A stretch of DNA of 64,000 nucleotides from Moringa oleifera (Eukaryota > Streptophyta > Magnoliopsida > Brassicales > Moringaceae), in assembly GCA_021397835.1 (NCBI GenBank), contig JAJFZO010000566.1:4898001-4962000 (forward strand), read 5' to 3'. Positions 36,901 through 48,901 of this stretch are shown one piece after another; the stretch's first letter is position 1, and every line of letters starts with the position of its first letter. The notes under the pieces were generated by a model that was given only the letters and a program-made list of their open reading frames with translations, was not told the origin of the DNA and ran no database searches. A program made the position numbers and the translations under genes.

Positions 36901-39252
36901 ACCTGGTGGATACTGGATCTTGTCGGGCCCTCCTATTAATTGGAAAACCTACTACAAAACATGGAAAAGATCTAAAAAGGATCTCCAGGCTGAACAAAAC
37001 AAAATTGAAGAGCTGGCTGAATCTTTGTGCTGGGAGAAAAAGTATGAGAATGGAGATATTGCTATTTGGAGGAAGAAAGTAAATGACAAATCCTGCAGGA
37101 GGGAGTCTTCTAATATGTGTCAGACCAAGGACACTGATGATGTCTGGTGAGTCTACCTCCCCTTGACTGCACATGCTTACTTTTCTTTAACTCTGAGGTG
37201 TATGAAATTGACCTGTATCTTTGTTGTATCTATTAGTATTTTGTTAATATTTGAGATAATCTATTGGTCATGGGTAACATCCTGTTTGTTACTTTTGCTG
37301 CATGTCTTTGTGGTTTTGTCTTGCAAGGCAATGTGCAAAAGAAAATGAATCAAGATCAAGCAATGTTGTACTTGGTAGTTGAGTCAACTGAGATCCCTGG
37401 TGATCTTCTAGCACCTCGTCTGATTCTTCTCCATTTAGCTAGTCTTTAAATTCTTATTTCAATTTTATGCTTTAATATCAGGAATATGAAGTTCAATTTT
37501 AACTTGAGGTTAATTATGTGTCAACAGAAGGTCTGTGCTGTTTTCTTAATCGGATCAGTATTCTTTAGTTAATTTAATTTAATTCGTCAGGTATTTTTGT
37601 AGGAGTAGTATCTTATCGAATTTTAATATGCTTTTGTCTCTGATGTTTATTGGGTTATGTTATGCGGTATTTAAAAGATTCATTCCATGAATTGTCATTT
37701 AAAGTTATTGGAGTAAAACAACCGTTGTCATACTCTTCAGGCTGGGAGAATGTGACAAAAATTAGAAGGGTGTGTTGCAGATATGAATCTTGCAATACCA
37801 CGAGAACTATCTTTAGCAAGACAGAATTTTCTCCTTACAAGCTCAGTATAAAAAATCATATTTGTAATTATTTGGTTGAGTATGAAATGGTTGGTAGTCA
37901 AACTATGACACGATCATATTATCCCATGTTTGAGCCAGTTCAGAATCTTATTATATTGCTAGAAGCTATGTTGTTATCTTCTAGTGTCTCCGTTGTAATT
38001 CTTTCTTTCTGCCGGATGATAGGTACAAGGAAATGGAAACATGTGTAACGTCTTTCCCTGAGGTAACCAGTGGAAATGATGTTGCAGGAGGTAAGTTGAA
38101 GAAATTTCCTGCAAGGCTTTTTGCGGTCCCTCCTCGAGTATCTGATGGATTGGTTGAGGGGGTCACAACTGAATCCTACCAAGAGGACAATGAAGTTTGG
38201 AAAAAGCATGTAAACGAATACAAAAGGATCATTAAGTTGATTGGCACTACAAGATACCGGAATATAATCGATATGAATGCAGGCCTTGGGGGATTTGCAG
38301 CAGCACTTGAATCATCAAAATCTTGGGTGATGAACGTTGTGCCTACAATTGCTAAGAATACTCTAGGTGTTGTTTATGAGAGAGGTTTAATTGGCATTTA
38401 TCACGACTGGTATGTCCCTATAAAACTTCGTTTCATTTCTATTATTTCATTCATGATTCACCTAGCTGCCGACACATCTCCCTCGCAAATTTTTCATTAA
38501 TGTAACTGTGGCTTATCTTGCTGTGATATACCAAGAACTCTCAGCTTGTGTCTTTGTTAATAAGGTTCAGCTACTTATAAGCTCATGATCCCTTACTGAT
38601 TCTCTTCTACTCCATTGCCAAAGGGAGACTGCAAACCATGGAAATCACACCCCACTTCTTTCTTGTATATTTATTCTGTCTCATGGGATAAGGGACCAAC
38701 TAACGGAAAGGAGTAAAAACAAGGGACCAACTCGATAACTTGATTGATGAAACCAAGTAAAATTCTGTGTCACAACATGAATAACATTCTTATGTTTGCT
38801 TCCTTCTGTCAGGTGTGAAGGTTTCTCTACCTACCCAAGGACATATGACCTCATTCACGCCAATGGTGTATTTAGCTTGTACCAGGATAGGTAAGTGTCT
38901 CTTCTTCCTCTTAATTTCTACAAATCATTTTAGATTTTGTTGTGATTAATTTTCTTGCAAGCATTTTTAAAAGTTATGACTTATGATCAGAATATTATGT
39001 AATGAATCATACAGTTGTAAATTGGAAGACATCCTTCTGGAAATGGATCGGATTCTACGACCAGAAGGGGCAGTCATCATCCGAGACGAAGTTGATGTCC
39101 TGAACAAGGTTAGACAAATCACCGGAGGCATGAGATGGGATACCAAACTGATGGATCATGAAGATGGCCCCCTCGTGCCCGAAAAACTTCTGGTTGCTAC
39201 AAAACGATATTGGGTTGTCAATGGAGGAAACACCACCCTTAGTGACGAATGA
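33942..39252 (+). CDS. Probable methyltransferase PMT2/PMT14-like (Golgi, DUF248)
   Basis: The family comprises putative S-adenosylmethionine-dependent methyltransferases of the Golgi, thought to methylate pectin; the closest Arabidopsis members I recall are PMT2 and PMT14. Six exons join in phase: 33942-34616, 35413-35623, 36864-37146, 38023-38409, 38813-38890 and 39015-39252, giving 623 residues (PMT2 is about 611). The protein is type II: a short cytosolic tail, a membrane span at about 15-35 ([17 protein letters not shown]), then a lumenal catalytic part. Visible hallmarks are [36 protein letters not shown], the SAM loop [14 protein letters not shown] (about 220-233), [40 protein letters not shown] and [11 protein letters not shown]. 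The start is MMG; either Met is possible. The segment [14 protein letters not shown] seems one residue shorter than in PMT2. Confidence 0.95.
35108..35141. repeat. (CTGTGT)n microsatellite
   Basis: About five perfect hexamer units lie inside the first coding intron of the PMT gene. Confidence 0.9.
36231..36366. repeat. Degenerate short repeats, GTGCATGGAATAAAAAAG
   Basis: The unit GCATGGAATAAAAA occurs at 36233, again from about 36251 and, as TCATGGAATAAAAAAG, from about 36278. A GCATGGAGTAAAAAAG variant follows at about 36343, with GTGTGC links between units. It lies in a PMT intron. It looks like replication-slippage DNA with no evident function. Confidence 0.7.
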
Positions 39253-41460
39253 AGCAGGTAGCAATTCATGATCCATAGGGGAAATTTGAAGCAAGGTAAA
39301 ACACAGAATGACTCGTCAAATTTCTCTGGAGCTGAGGAACTGAAGAGTTTCTGATCCTCCAAATAACGGGTATGGAAGTTTTCAATTTGCATTATTGATG
39401 ATGAAGTGGTGTCATGTATAATTTGTTCTAGCTTTTGTTCTTGAATGTGATTTTGGAGAGGGATCATGCCATATTCATATTGCTGTAGCTGCAGAAATAA
39501 TTAGGTGAGGATTCAAGAATGTCATATAGTTGATGTCTTAAACTTGGCATATACGTTCATCATTATATATCTCAATTCATCAAAGCAAAATTCGGTTCAT
39601 TGCTTTTAGTTGTTTTTCCTAGAAAGTTCCAGTTTCCTCCAAAAGAAAATGAGAAAGGAAGAACTCTTGGGCGCGGCTCATCTGATTCTAGTGCAGGTTT
39701 TTGGGCACCCATGAGATTTAAGCCTTAGTATTTCTCAGATTTCAGTTCCTCTATTTTTAAATTCCAAAAATTTTGAAATATTTTATATTTTGGAGAGATT
39801 ATGATCATATGCTGTTGAAGATTGCACCCACCAAATTAAATTGCACAAAATGATCAAAGCATCATAAGGCAGAAAACTAACTGGAAAATTAAGAAAAGTT
39901 AATATCAAAGAACCCTTGTATTAAATTTTTTTTATAGTTCAGATTTTATTGAATTAATTGACTTAATTTTATGTTTAAAATGTTTATGTAAATTAAATAA
40001 TATTTATTTAAATAAAAATTATAAGATAAATGTGTTTTAAAACTTTAAGTTTTATTTTTAATTAAACTTTAATTTTTATAATATCTTTTAAGAATTTTTG
40101 ATTTATCAATTTGATCAAATTATATATTATTAAATAACTTTAAAAATTAAGTTTATTTAAATCAAAATTTTTAAAAAATAAATTTTAAATTTAATAAAAA
40201 ATACTTTATATTATTATTAAAATTTTAAAATTTTTTGGGTATTAAAAATTTATTTTTAAAAATTTATATTATCAGTAATTTAAAAATAATTAAAATAATT
40301 TATTAATAAAAAATTACTTAAAGTTGAAAAATAAAATTTATTTAAATTCTATTTGACTAATTTTTGAGATATTTTACTAATAAAAATGTTATTAATTTTT
40401 TATAATTTAAATAAAATTACTAGATGAACATTTATTTAAAAATGTTTTAGCAAAATTTATTGTTTAAAAATATTTATTTAAAATTATAAATTAAAAAACT
40501 AAATATTTTTAAAATTTTAAATGTAAAATTAATTTTTTTGTTGAATTAAAATTATGTTAAATAAGAAATTTATTATATTTTTTCATATATTTATTAAAAC
40601 AGGATTTAATTTGGTAAAGGATGTGCAACCTTTTACCAGAAACATAAAAGGTCTGTACTCGGTCCCTAGCCCTGCCCTAACCCATCATTTTCACTTTGAC
40701 AGAAAAGCTTGGATGGCTATGGGGATGCATGATCCCCACCACCTGCAAGTCTTCAACCAATGCCTAACAATGGCAAAACCCTAGCATCTGGCCCAATGCA
40801 TGTACCATTGAAACTTTCAAATTTTGGAAACTTGCTGAACAATCATGAAATGACTTAAATACCCCTGAGCAACATTAATTATCCAGACAGGAAAACAAAA
40901 AGACACAAACCATCAGAATCCTGTGGGCTGGAACAAGAAAAATCAAACAGTGGAAAATGGGAACCAAAAGTGTTTAGATCTGATCTTAATTGGAGCAGAT
41001 CTTGAGCTCTCTTTTTTCCCTAATAATTTATTATATTAATATAATATAATAAATAAATTTATAATTATTTTATTAAATTATCATGCATCAATATTTTTAA
41101 AACGCATAATATAAATCAGATTAAAAAAATCTGATCCAACCCAAAAACTGTGGGCAAAGGAGAAAGTGGATGCAGGATTTGACTAAAACAGAGTTGCTTG
41201 ATGCCAATGCATCTGGCATCTGTCTGTTTATGGAGTTGATGGGACCCACCAAGAGAAGGCCAAAAGAGTGATGAATGATCATCAGATCATGTGGTTGACA
41301 AGTGGGTCAGACAAACCACCATGTGATTGAGATGCCACATTCCAATCCATTGTGTCCAAACACATTATTGCCACTTTGGCTGAGTCAGCAATTTTTTTTT
41401 TTTTGGGTGACATGTAACCCTACAACCGACACTACATTTCTTATTGTTTTGCCATTTGCA
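39253..41460. other. PMT 3' UTR then AT-rich intergenic DNA
   Basis: The PMT 3' UTR probably ends near 39.5-39.6 kb. AT-rich DNA with a TIR-repeat relative follows at about 40000-40540. From 40.6 to 41.4 kb composition becomes normal again. A 76-codon frame at 40554-40784 lies there but shows no domain. The perfect 7 bp stem GATGCCA/TGGCATC at 41200-41220 is the only structure noted. Confidence 0.5.
40000..40540. repeat. Degenerate relative of the dispersed TIR repeat
   Basis: The left part (AACTTTAAGTTTTATTTTTA, TTAAACTTTAATTTTTATAA) resembles the left end of the 42253-42790 element. The inner part (AAAATTTTAAAATTTTTTGG followed by GTATTAAAA) matches its core in the opposite orientation. 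Boundaries cannot be set by eye. Confidence 0.4.
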
Positions 41461-41640
41461 TTGCATTGTTTTGTTGATTGATGAAGCCAAAATTGCTTTA
41501 ATATACTTATTTATCAATTTTTTTATTAATTTACATTTTGATTTTTTACTTATAAATAGAGTATTAGGAGACTATGCAAGAGCTTATTTTTCAACCAGAA
41601 TTTATCTCTCTGAGTGACTATGAATTTGAGTGATTGCATC
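41461..41640 (+). mobile_element. Candidate 5' LTR remnant of the gypsy element
   Basis: The end AGTGACTATGAATTTGAGTG followed by ATTGCATC closely matches the end of the candidate 3' LTR at about 51511-51531. A TATA-like CTTATAAATAG precedes it as in the other copy. The rest aligns poorly, so this is a shortened or diverged LTR. Confidence 0.45.
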
Positions 41641-43054
41641 TTAGGATCATTATTTGGCACATAGTTTGTAGGTCAATCTATTTACCGGTCTGGTTTATAA
41701 GTAACTTGTTTTTTAAAAATATTTTTAATAATTAGATCAAATTTAAATTACTTATTTTATAAATAAATGGGTCATAAGTCTTAAATTTTGAATTGAATTA
41801 TTTGATGGGTGAATTCGTTAAAGTTAATTAAACGGGTCATAAGTCTTAAATCGTTTTATATATTTAAATTTGATTCGATTTATATATCAAATTTTATAAA
41901 TATTTAAAATCAATCAAAATAATTAATAACATACATTTTTATTTAATTTTTATATTTTTTATAAATTAATTTTCTTACAAAAATTAAGTTAATATATTTA
42001 TTTTTTAATTAAATGATATTAATATTTTATATAATCTATCTTATAATTAGATAATAATATATATCACTTACTAATTCTTTTGGTTTTAATATTATACATA
42101 AAAATATATATTAAATTTGTTATAAATTTAATATCATAAAAATTTGAAGTTATTAGTTTAATAAATTTGTTTATAATTTTTATTAGTATTTATTTAATAT
42201 ACTAAAATTTACTTATGTATTTATATTTTTTAAAAAAATAATAAATAAAATTATGAGTAAATATCATTTAAAACCTTGAGTTTTACTCTCTCTTTTTAAT
42301 TAAACCTTAATTTTCAAAATGTTTCTAAACAAACTCTGATTTATTATTTTTATCTAAATTAAACTCAAAATAATTATAAAAAATTAATAATTTTTTATTA
42401 TTAAAATGACTAAAAACATAGTCAAATAAATTTTACACTTCATTTTGATTTTATCTCTCAAATTTAAACAATTTTAAACTAGCTAACTATTTTTTTAATG
42501 AACTTTTTAAAATTTTGATAGTACATTATTTTAAGAAAAATATTTTCAGTACTCAAAAAATTTTGAATTTTTTATGATGATAACTTGAATAATTTTTTAC
42601 ATATATAAAAAATTACAAGTCAAAATTTATTATAAAATATCTGTAATTTAAATATTTTAAATTTTTTAATAAGGTTCAATTTAAATAAAGTTGAAATGTT
42701 AAAGTGTTTATTTGGATACATTTTGAAAGTAAATGTTTGATTGGAGAGAGAAAAAAAAACTTAAGGTTTAAAATGATATTCACCCTAAAGTTATTTATCA
42801 AATTGATTTGCATAAAAATTTGGTGGGTCAACTCACATATGGCCTATTTAAAAATTGATTCGCTTAACGCCCAATAAGATAACCCATTAATATGACTCGA
42901 CGGATAAAACCTATAAGTAGGCCATAAGTCATACATTTTAAATGATAAACTTTAGTTCGATCCATTACTAAGAAAGGCTCGATGTGCTTTGTTATGAGTC
43001 GAACTTGGACCATGATTTTGTGGGCTAAATCAGACCAACCCAAACCAAAAACTA
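41641..43054. mobile_element. Unclassified insertion at the LTR/primer-site junction
   Basis: The 5' LTR appears to stop at GCATC (41636-41640) and resume with ACATCA directly before the primer-binding site at 43061. The intervening 1.4 kb is therefore probably an insertion flanked by a CATC duplication. It contains two copies of GGGTCATAAGTCTTAAAT near 41770 and 41835, and the TIR element at 42253-42790. I recognise no coding sequence and cannot classify it. Confidence 0.45.
42253..42790. mobile_element. TIR element (MITE-like), about 540 bp
   Basis: The left end is GAGTAAATATCATTTAAAAC followed by CTTGAGTTTT. The right end, read as reverse complement, is GGGTGAATATCATTTTAAAC followed by CTTAAGTTTT. 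These are imperfect terminal inverted repeats of about 30 bp. The inside is noncoding and AT-rich. It is the best-bounded member of the dispersed family in this window. Confidence 0.7.
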
Positions 43055-43060
43055 CATCAT

Positions 43061-43072
43061 TGGTATCAAAGC
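43061..43072 (+). other. Retrotransposon primer-binding site
   Basis: TGGTATCAAAGC differs by one base from TGGTATCAGAGC, the standard plant site complementary to the 3' end of initiator tRNA-Met. It sits two bases after a CATCA LTR-type end, just upstream of gag. Confidence 0.75.
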
Positions 43073-43214
43073 TGCAATACTTAGCCATAGCAAATGGTGT
43101 AACAACTTGGTTATAAATGGAAATTGATCAATTATAAAGAGAAACAAATTTGCTATGATCGAAGTTAAATGAAACTACTAGTTCAATAAAGAGTTGCAAA
43201 CTAAGATGAAAAGT

Positions 43215-44103
43215 TGGATTGGAAAACCTTGGCATTGAAATGCATCAAATAAGTAAGATGGTTAAGAAATTGGTACTCAAGATGGCTAATAACTCTTACA
43301 CTATTACTAATGGTTCTGCCAGTAATGACTCCTTGGGCATGAAGCAAAAAAGGATATTGAAGGCTAATCCCATTGACTTAACTAAGTCTCCTCATTTCAT
43401 CGCTATGCACTCCAAGCTTGAATGTCCACACTTTGATGGCATAAACTATAAAAGTTAGCTGTTAAATATGAAATGATACTGATAATATTAGGGACTAAGA
43501 TCGAGGGTGAACGGTGATGATGCATCTGAAGGGCTGGAGCACTCCAATGGCATCAGAGATTCATGAAGAACCAAGGAAGCTTAACTGAGGTAAACTAAGA
43601 TCACTATCTCAATGAAATATGCATTAGCTTTAGTGAAAACGAATTTGCAAACCCCATGGTAGAGATAGTTAGCTTGAAGAATTCAACTTTGTTAATGAAT
43701 ACTTTCAAAGTCTTTTGAATTTACTATAATAGCTTCATGATTATGCATTTAGCATTTTCACTGGAAATCTAAAACTTGACATATCAAAATCTATGAAATT
43801 GTGTTGTCCAAAAACCTTAAGCCATGCCTTGCACCTAGCCAAACAACTTGAAACTCGTTCCATTAATCCACCCAAAAACGATTTATATCCTACAAAACCC
43901 CACTCTCTTCAACATAAACACTTAACTTCTATCAACCACTTTCTAAAGCAAACTTTCCTTCACTATTACTAACTCTAAGGGGACCTTTCATAGGGTTCCA
44001 ATAGAATAAAAATGACATCACCTATAAGCCACCCATTAACAATACCAAAATGAAAATTAGTCCTAAGTCAACTAAACACATAGCAAAGAAGAAAAGGAAG
44101 ATC
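43215..44103 (+). pseudogene. Gypsy gag, 5' portion (degenerate)
   Basis: The open stretch to 43458 ends with SKLECPHFDGINYK, the usual LECPxFDGxNYxxW motif of plant gypsy gag. Beyond it, frames with stops still read as HLKGWSTPMASEIHEEP-like and NEFANPMVEIVSLK-like gag sequence, and later as a PKTLSHALHLAKQLE-type motif. The copy ends abruptly at the copia insertion and resumes at 45885. Confidence 0.75.
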
Positions 44104-45884
44104 TATTGAAAGTATAAATGAAAGTATTTTGGAAGTAATATTAAAAAAAAATGTGAGAAGATCAACACCATATGTCAAAGAAAAAAATATCTATTTTTTT
44201 TTCATTAAAAGCTCACACCCTAGATAATAAGAATACAATCCTATTTATAGAATTTCAGTTATATATACTAAGAAACACATCAACTATTGGCATGCAAAGC
44301 TCCTTGAATACCACACTCAATAAAAAAAGTAATAAAGAAAGTAATATGAAAGACATGCTGACTCTGTACTTAATCACAATAAAGTAAGTATTAAAATCTT
44401 AGAGAAAAATCTTACAAGCCTTAACACACCTCATTGAAATTTTTTGCTGTCAAACCCAATTTGTTACACAAAATTCAAATAGTCTACATAAGAGAGCTTT
44501 TTGAGGATGTTAACAAGTTGTAGCTCTTAATTAGCTAGGAGTTGAAATTTGCATAATCATGAGAAGCTATAAAACAAGAACTTTGTTTCTTACTTTTGAT
44601 CATTTGCATAATTTGCTTGTTGTCAGGCTATTGGGATGCTTGTTTTTGTTTAGTATAATAAAATTGCTCTTATTGTAGTAATCATAATTGTAGACTTGCT
44701 TAGTTTTGTACCAACAATTTTTCTCTATACAGTTGGTTTTTTTCTACAAAAAAACAAACAAAAAATTTACCTTTCCTGGATGCTCCTTTTTTGGCCTTAT
44801 TCTCTTGATCTTTGCATGTCTTTTTGTCATCCTTCGTGAAAAATTTCTTGTCCTTACTCTTAGCTTAAGAAGCACCTTCAAAATACTCCTTTTTGTAGAC
44901 TTTATCTTTTAATCTTGAGCTTGTAACTTGATGATTAACTCAGTTATGGAAAAAGTAGTCAAATCACAAGACTCTTTTAAGGTTGAGATCTTTGACTCAA
45001 ATTTCTCAAGGACTTTTGTTCATAATTTTTAATTAGAAAAATCTTTGCTAACTCGATTTGGTTCATAATAGTCATTAATCTAGTCGTATACTCTTTCACT
45101 GAGTTAGAATCTTTCATCTTCAGCCTCTTAAACTCTCTTTTAATAGTTATTAGTTTAACAACCTTCACCATTGAACTTCCACTGAACTCTTTCTTTGACT
45201 TATCTCAAGCTTTCTTAGCCGTATCACAACTAATAATCCTTACAAAAACAAGATCTAATAAAGCACTATGAATGCAAAATAAAGCCTTAGGTTTCTTTAA
45301 TTTCACATCTTTATATTGCTTTATTTGATTCATGGTTAGCTTTGGTCCTAATTATGTGAGCTTTTCATCATTCAAAACCATTTCCCAAAGGCCAAGAGTT
45401 TGAAGATAGGATTGCATCTTTACAACCCAAAAATGGTGGTTGTCACCATTAAATTATGAGGGAGTTAAACCTCTAAATAGAGAATTCATAATTTAAAAAT
45501 GAAAAACTAAATTCTTTTCTTTCAAACAAAATTACAACCTTTTAAATTTGAGGTTTTAATACCACTGTTAAAAGTGTAAACAAAAATATTACAAAAGCAA
45601 TAGTAAAAAATAATGTGAGAAGATGAACACCAAATATTGATGAAAAGAAACTTCTCTTTTTATTTTTTTTCCCTTTTATTGAAAGCTTACACCCTTAGAT
45701 AACAAGAAGCAATTCCATTTATAGAATTTCGTTATATATACCAAAAGATATATTAACTCTTAGGATTTCACACTATACTTAATGAACGAAGTAATAAAAT
45801 GAAAAGGCATGCCAACTCTGTACTTACTAAATCATGAGAAAGTAAATACTAAAATCTTAGAGAAAAATCCCATAAGCATAAACA
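44104..45884 (-). mobile_element. Copia-type, apparently pol-less LTR element nested in gypsy gag
   Basis: Two direct repeats (44104-44426 and 45566-45884, about 320 bp) act as LTRs. Both contain GTGAGAAGAT, a TATTTATAGAATTTC-type leader and CTTAGAGAAAAATC. Read on the minus strand they start TGTTAAGG or a variant and end near AACA. Beside the upstream LTR, minus-strand TGGTATTAAAACCTC (about 45563-45549) is a decayed initiator-tRNA primer site. Flanks AGATC (44099-44103) and AGATT (45885-45889) are a near-perfect 5 bp target duplication. Only gag lies between; there is no room for a full pol. Confidence 0.85.
44977..45400 (-). pseudogene. Copia gag (UBN2-type) remnant
   Basis: The open part (45171-44977) reads MVKVVKLITIKREFKRLKMK then DSNSVKEYTTRLMTIMNQIE, which is the classic plant copia gag core. 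The preceding 200 bases, with stops, read as the ALF-IHSAL and CDTAKKAWD-type lead-in. A Lys-rich tail follows towards 44750. It is nonfunctional because of stops. Confidence 0.8.
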
Positions 45885-46080
45885 AGATTAAAGGAAGAAG
45901 GGTTTATGTATGTGATATGTGGTTAAATATACTTGTAGCCATAAATATGTAAAGTTAGAACTCTACCAACTACTAACAAAAAGAGTAGATGACCCATTTT
46001 TTGACAGAGAGGAATCTGTAGACTGCGCGTACATTAGATGATTTAGTCTAAGACGATCCTAGTGAGGCTACAGAACCAAT
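45885..46080 (+). pseudogene. Gypsy gag, 3' portion with zinc knuckle
   Basis: After the copia insertion the frame reads RLKEEGFMYVCD and, with a shift, a YTCSHKY-type stretch followed by LELYQLL. This corresponds to the CxxCxxx-GHKC zinc knuckle region that follows gag in chromoviruses and proves continuity across the insertion. Confidence 0.65.
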
Positions 46081-46260
46081 GATTTCATTTCATGCACTAT
46101 TAGGGGTTAAAGACTCTCAAACCATGAGAGTGAAGGACACATTAATCAATCCCAAGTGGTACTTCTAATTGATATAAAAGGTACGCATGATTTTTATATC
46201 AATCATTAGTTAAAAAGTTGAGATTTAGTCTTCAAGCCATGAGGAGCTATAATGTAATAG
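46080..46260 (+). pseudogene. Gypsy aspartic protease remnant
   Basis: Translation gives ISFHALLGVKDSQTMRVKD, then QVVLLIDIKGTHDFYINH. This aligns with the family pattern ISLHAL-TMRV-VVVLIDSGATHNF. The catalytic DSG is changed to DIKG, so the active site is lost. Confidence 0.7.
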
Positions 46261-46629
46261 TTATCGATGGTAAAAAATGCAAATTAAAGACGTGTAAGAA
46301 AATTTAATGAATGACTCAAGCGTTGCAATAGAGAAACGATTTTCTCTTCCTACCATTGGTAAGTTGTGACGCTATCCAAAAGTGCAATGGCTTAAGCAAT
46401 TAGGTCATATTGTTCGAAAGTTTATTAAATTAACAATGAAATTCAATATAAAAGGCAAGGAGATTATTTTAAGGGTCAAGTTGCTGGTGGCATAGAAGCA
46501 GCTACTAAAAGCAAGTAAATATGATGTAAACCAACTTAGAGAGGACTTGCACACTTTTTATGACAATAGTAGTTGAAACTATAGCAAAGTTACCCACTAA
46601 ATGCTGAGCAGTTCTATTTGTTACAGCAA

Positions 46630-47840
46630 TTATTGAAACAATATGTTATGACATTTGAGACGCCACAAGAATTACCCCCATAAAGGTTATATGAGCATAA
46701 GATTAAATTGAAACATGAGGCTAAAATCTTCAAGATTAGGCCTTATAGGTACCCTTCAATACAAAAAACTAAGATTAAAAAACAATGGCAAAAATGAAGG
46801 ATGCAAGCATCATTTAAAACAACAATAAATTTTTTTTATTCCCATTAATGCTTGTCAAGAAGAAGGATGAGTCTTGGAGGCTCTATGTGAATTACAAATA
46901 ACTTAATAAGTTAACGCTCAAAGACAAATTCCTTATTCCTTGGTAGAAGAGTTATTAGATAAGTTAGCTAGTATAAATTTTTTTCTTTAAACTAGACCTC
47001 AAATTAGGATACCACTAGAAAAAGATGCATGAAGTAGATATACATAAAACCACCTTTAGGACACATCAAAGGTATTATGAGTTTTTAGTGATGTCGTTGG
47101 CCTTGCTAATGCCCTATCAACTTTTTAGAGCCTCATGAACACCATTTTTTAACCTTATCTCAAGAAATTTATACTTGTTTTCTTTGATGACATCTTGGTT
47201 TACTTTACTACTTAGACTAATCATTCGTAATATTCACAGTTAATGATTGATGTTTTGATAAGGAATAAAAATTTTTTAAGTACTCTAAATATAGCTTTAG
47301 AGCCACTTAAGTTGAGTATCTTGGTTTGATTAGTAAATAAGGAGTGACTATGGACCCTGATAAAGCCAGCAACATTCTAAAATGGCCTTATCTAAGGATA
47401 GTCAAATATGTAAAATAATTTTTGGCTTAACTGGTTACTACAAGAGGTTTTTGAGAAACTATAAGGTAGCAGCTCAACCTCTAACCAATCTTCTTACGAA
47501 AAATACTTTTAGATGGTGTGAGCAAGCTAAGAAATGCATAGGATCAATTTAGCAGGCCATGAGTACAACTTTAATACTAGTTATATTTGATTTTAATAAA
47601 GTCTTCGTTGTTGAATCTAATGCTTTTAATGGGAGAATTGGATAGTTCTTAGCCAAAAAGGAAGACCTGTGGCCTTCTTTGGTAAGGTATTTTCAATCAA
47701 ACATCAGTCCTTTTTCACCTAATAAGAAATAATGATGGTAATCTTGGTTGCTGTCAAAAAATGGACATCTAATATGCTTAGGAGGCACTTTAAGATCAAA
47801 ACTAATCATCAAAGCCCCAAATTCTTGTTAGACTAGAAGA
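46630..47840 (+). pseudogene. Gypsy reverse transcriptase and RNase H remnant
   Basis: Segments in order are a PQELPP lead-in (about 46660), RPYRYPSIQK, VKKKDESWRLYVNY, LTLKDKFLIP, VEELLDKLASINFF, KLDLKLGYH, DIHKTTFRTHQRYYEFLVMS and LVFFDDILVYF with the catalytic Asp pair intact (47185-47190). Later parts read as a GYYKRFLRNYKVAAQPLTNLL-type connection, then FLAKKGRPVAFFGKVFSIKHQ of RNase H. Multiple stops and frameshifts are present. Confidence 0.85.
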
Positions 47841-48059
47841 ACACATCCCAGCTTAGTAGCATTGAGTCATTAGAATAATGGGGTATGATTGTGAGGTCAT
47901 TTACAATAAAAGAATATAGAATAAAGTAAACTAATGCCCTATTTAGATTATTTATGATTAAATAGAATGCTATTTCAATTCTCCCTAATGACATCATCAG
48001 CAAGATAAAGCACTTTTAGTTGAATGATCCCCTACTGATCCTTTTAATACACAAATTGA

Positions 48060-48901
48060 AAAACTATTTTCATATTAGTAACAAGTAAACTTAGCAAGAG
48101 GACTTAGACAGGATTTACTTTGGAACTTTCATAATTCTATTGATAACGGGCATTCTAAAATGGATATTACAATAAAAAAGACTTACAATTGTAGTTTAGT
48201 AAAAAGGTTTGAGAAAAAATACTAAACAATTTGTGAGAGAGTGTCATGTGTGCACCAAGCATGTAAGTATGACAACTCTGTCTACAACCCTTACTTATTC
48301 CCACTAGGATATGGTCTGATATCTTTGTGGACTTCATTAAAAAAAGGCCAAAATCTACAAGGAAAATAGGTCATTTTATTGGTAGTCGACAGAATAAACA
48401 AGCACAGTCATTTTATTTTTTTATTACATCTTTACATTACTTTAATGTGGCCCCATTCTTCATAGACATTGTGTATAAACTTCATAGAGTGTCTGCTAGC
48501 ATTATATTTAATAAAGATAAGGTATAGATTAATAAGTTTTAGAAGGAACTTTTTAAGTTACTTGGGATAGAGTTGAAAATGTCATTAACTTATCATCCTA
48601 AAAGATATGGTCAAACTAAAATAGTTAATAGAGGATCGAAGACCTATTTATGATGTATAATTAAAGAAAGGCCTCATGATTAGAGAAAGTGGCTACCTAT
48701 GACAAAATGATGGTACAACACTAGCTACTATACTTTAATATAAACAACAATCTATGAGTTAGTCTGTGGACAACCTGCTCTAATCCATTAACCTTACCTT
48801 CCAAGGGATTTCAAAAGTTAAGGTTATGGGCAAAAGCCTGTAGGCTAAAGAAACAACTCTTACGATTCTTATTTTTCACTTGCAAAGAGCTTAATGAGAA
48901 G
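48060..48901 (+). pseudogene. Gypsy integrase, N-terminal and core remnant
   Basis: The zinc-finger half CHVC is at 48242-48253. WSDIFVDFIKKRPKS, a VDRINKHSHF-type stretch, a LHRVSASIIFNKDKV-type stretch, LGIELKMSLTYHPK and a WYNTSYY-type stretch follow the integrase core order. The last residues before the solo LTR read LRFLFFTCKELNEK. The coding sequence resumes at about 50191. Confidence 0.82.

Noticed and set aside
40554..40784. 76-codon frame in a normal-composition island
   Set aside because: Its N-terminal half is AT-driven and no domain is visible.
41200..41220. GATGCCA/TGGCATC hairpin as a microRNA precursor
   Set aside because: A 7 bp stem with a 7-base loop is far too short for a plant miRNA foldback.
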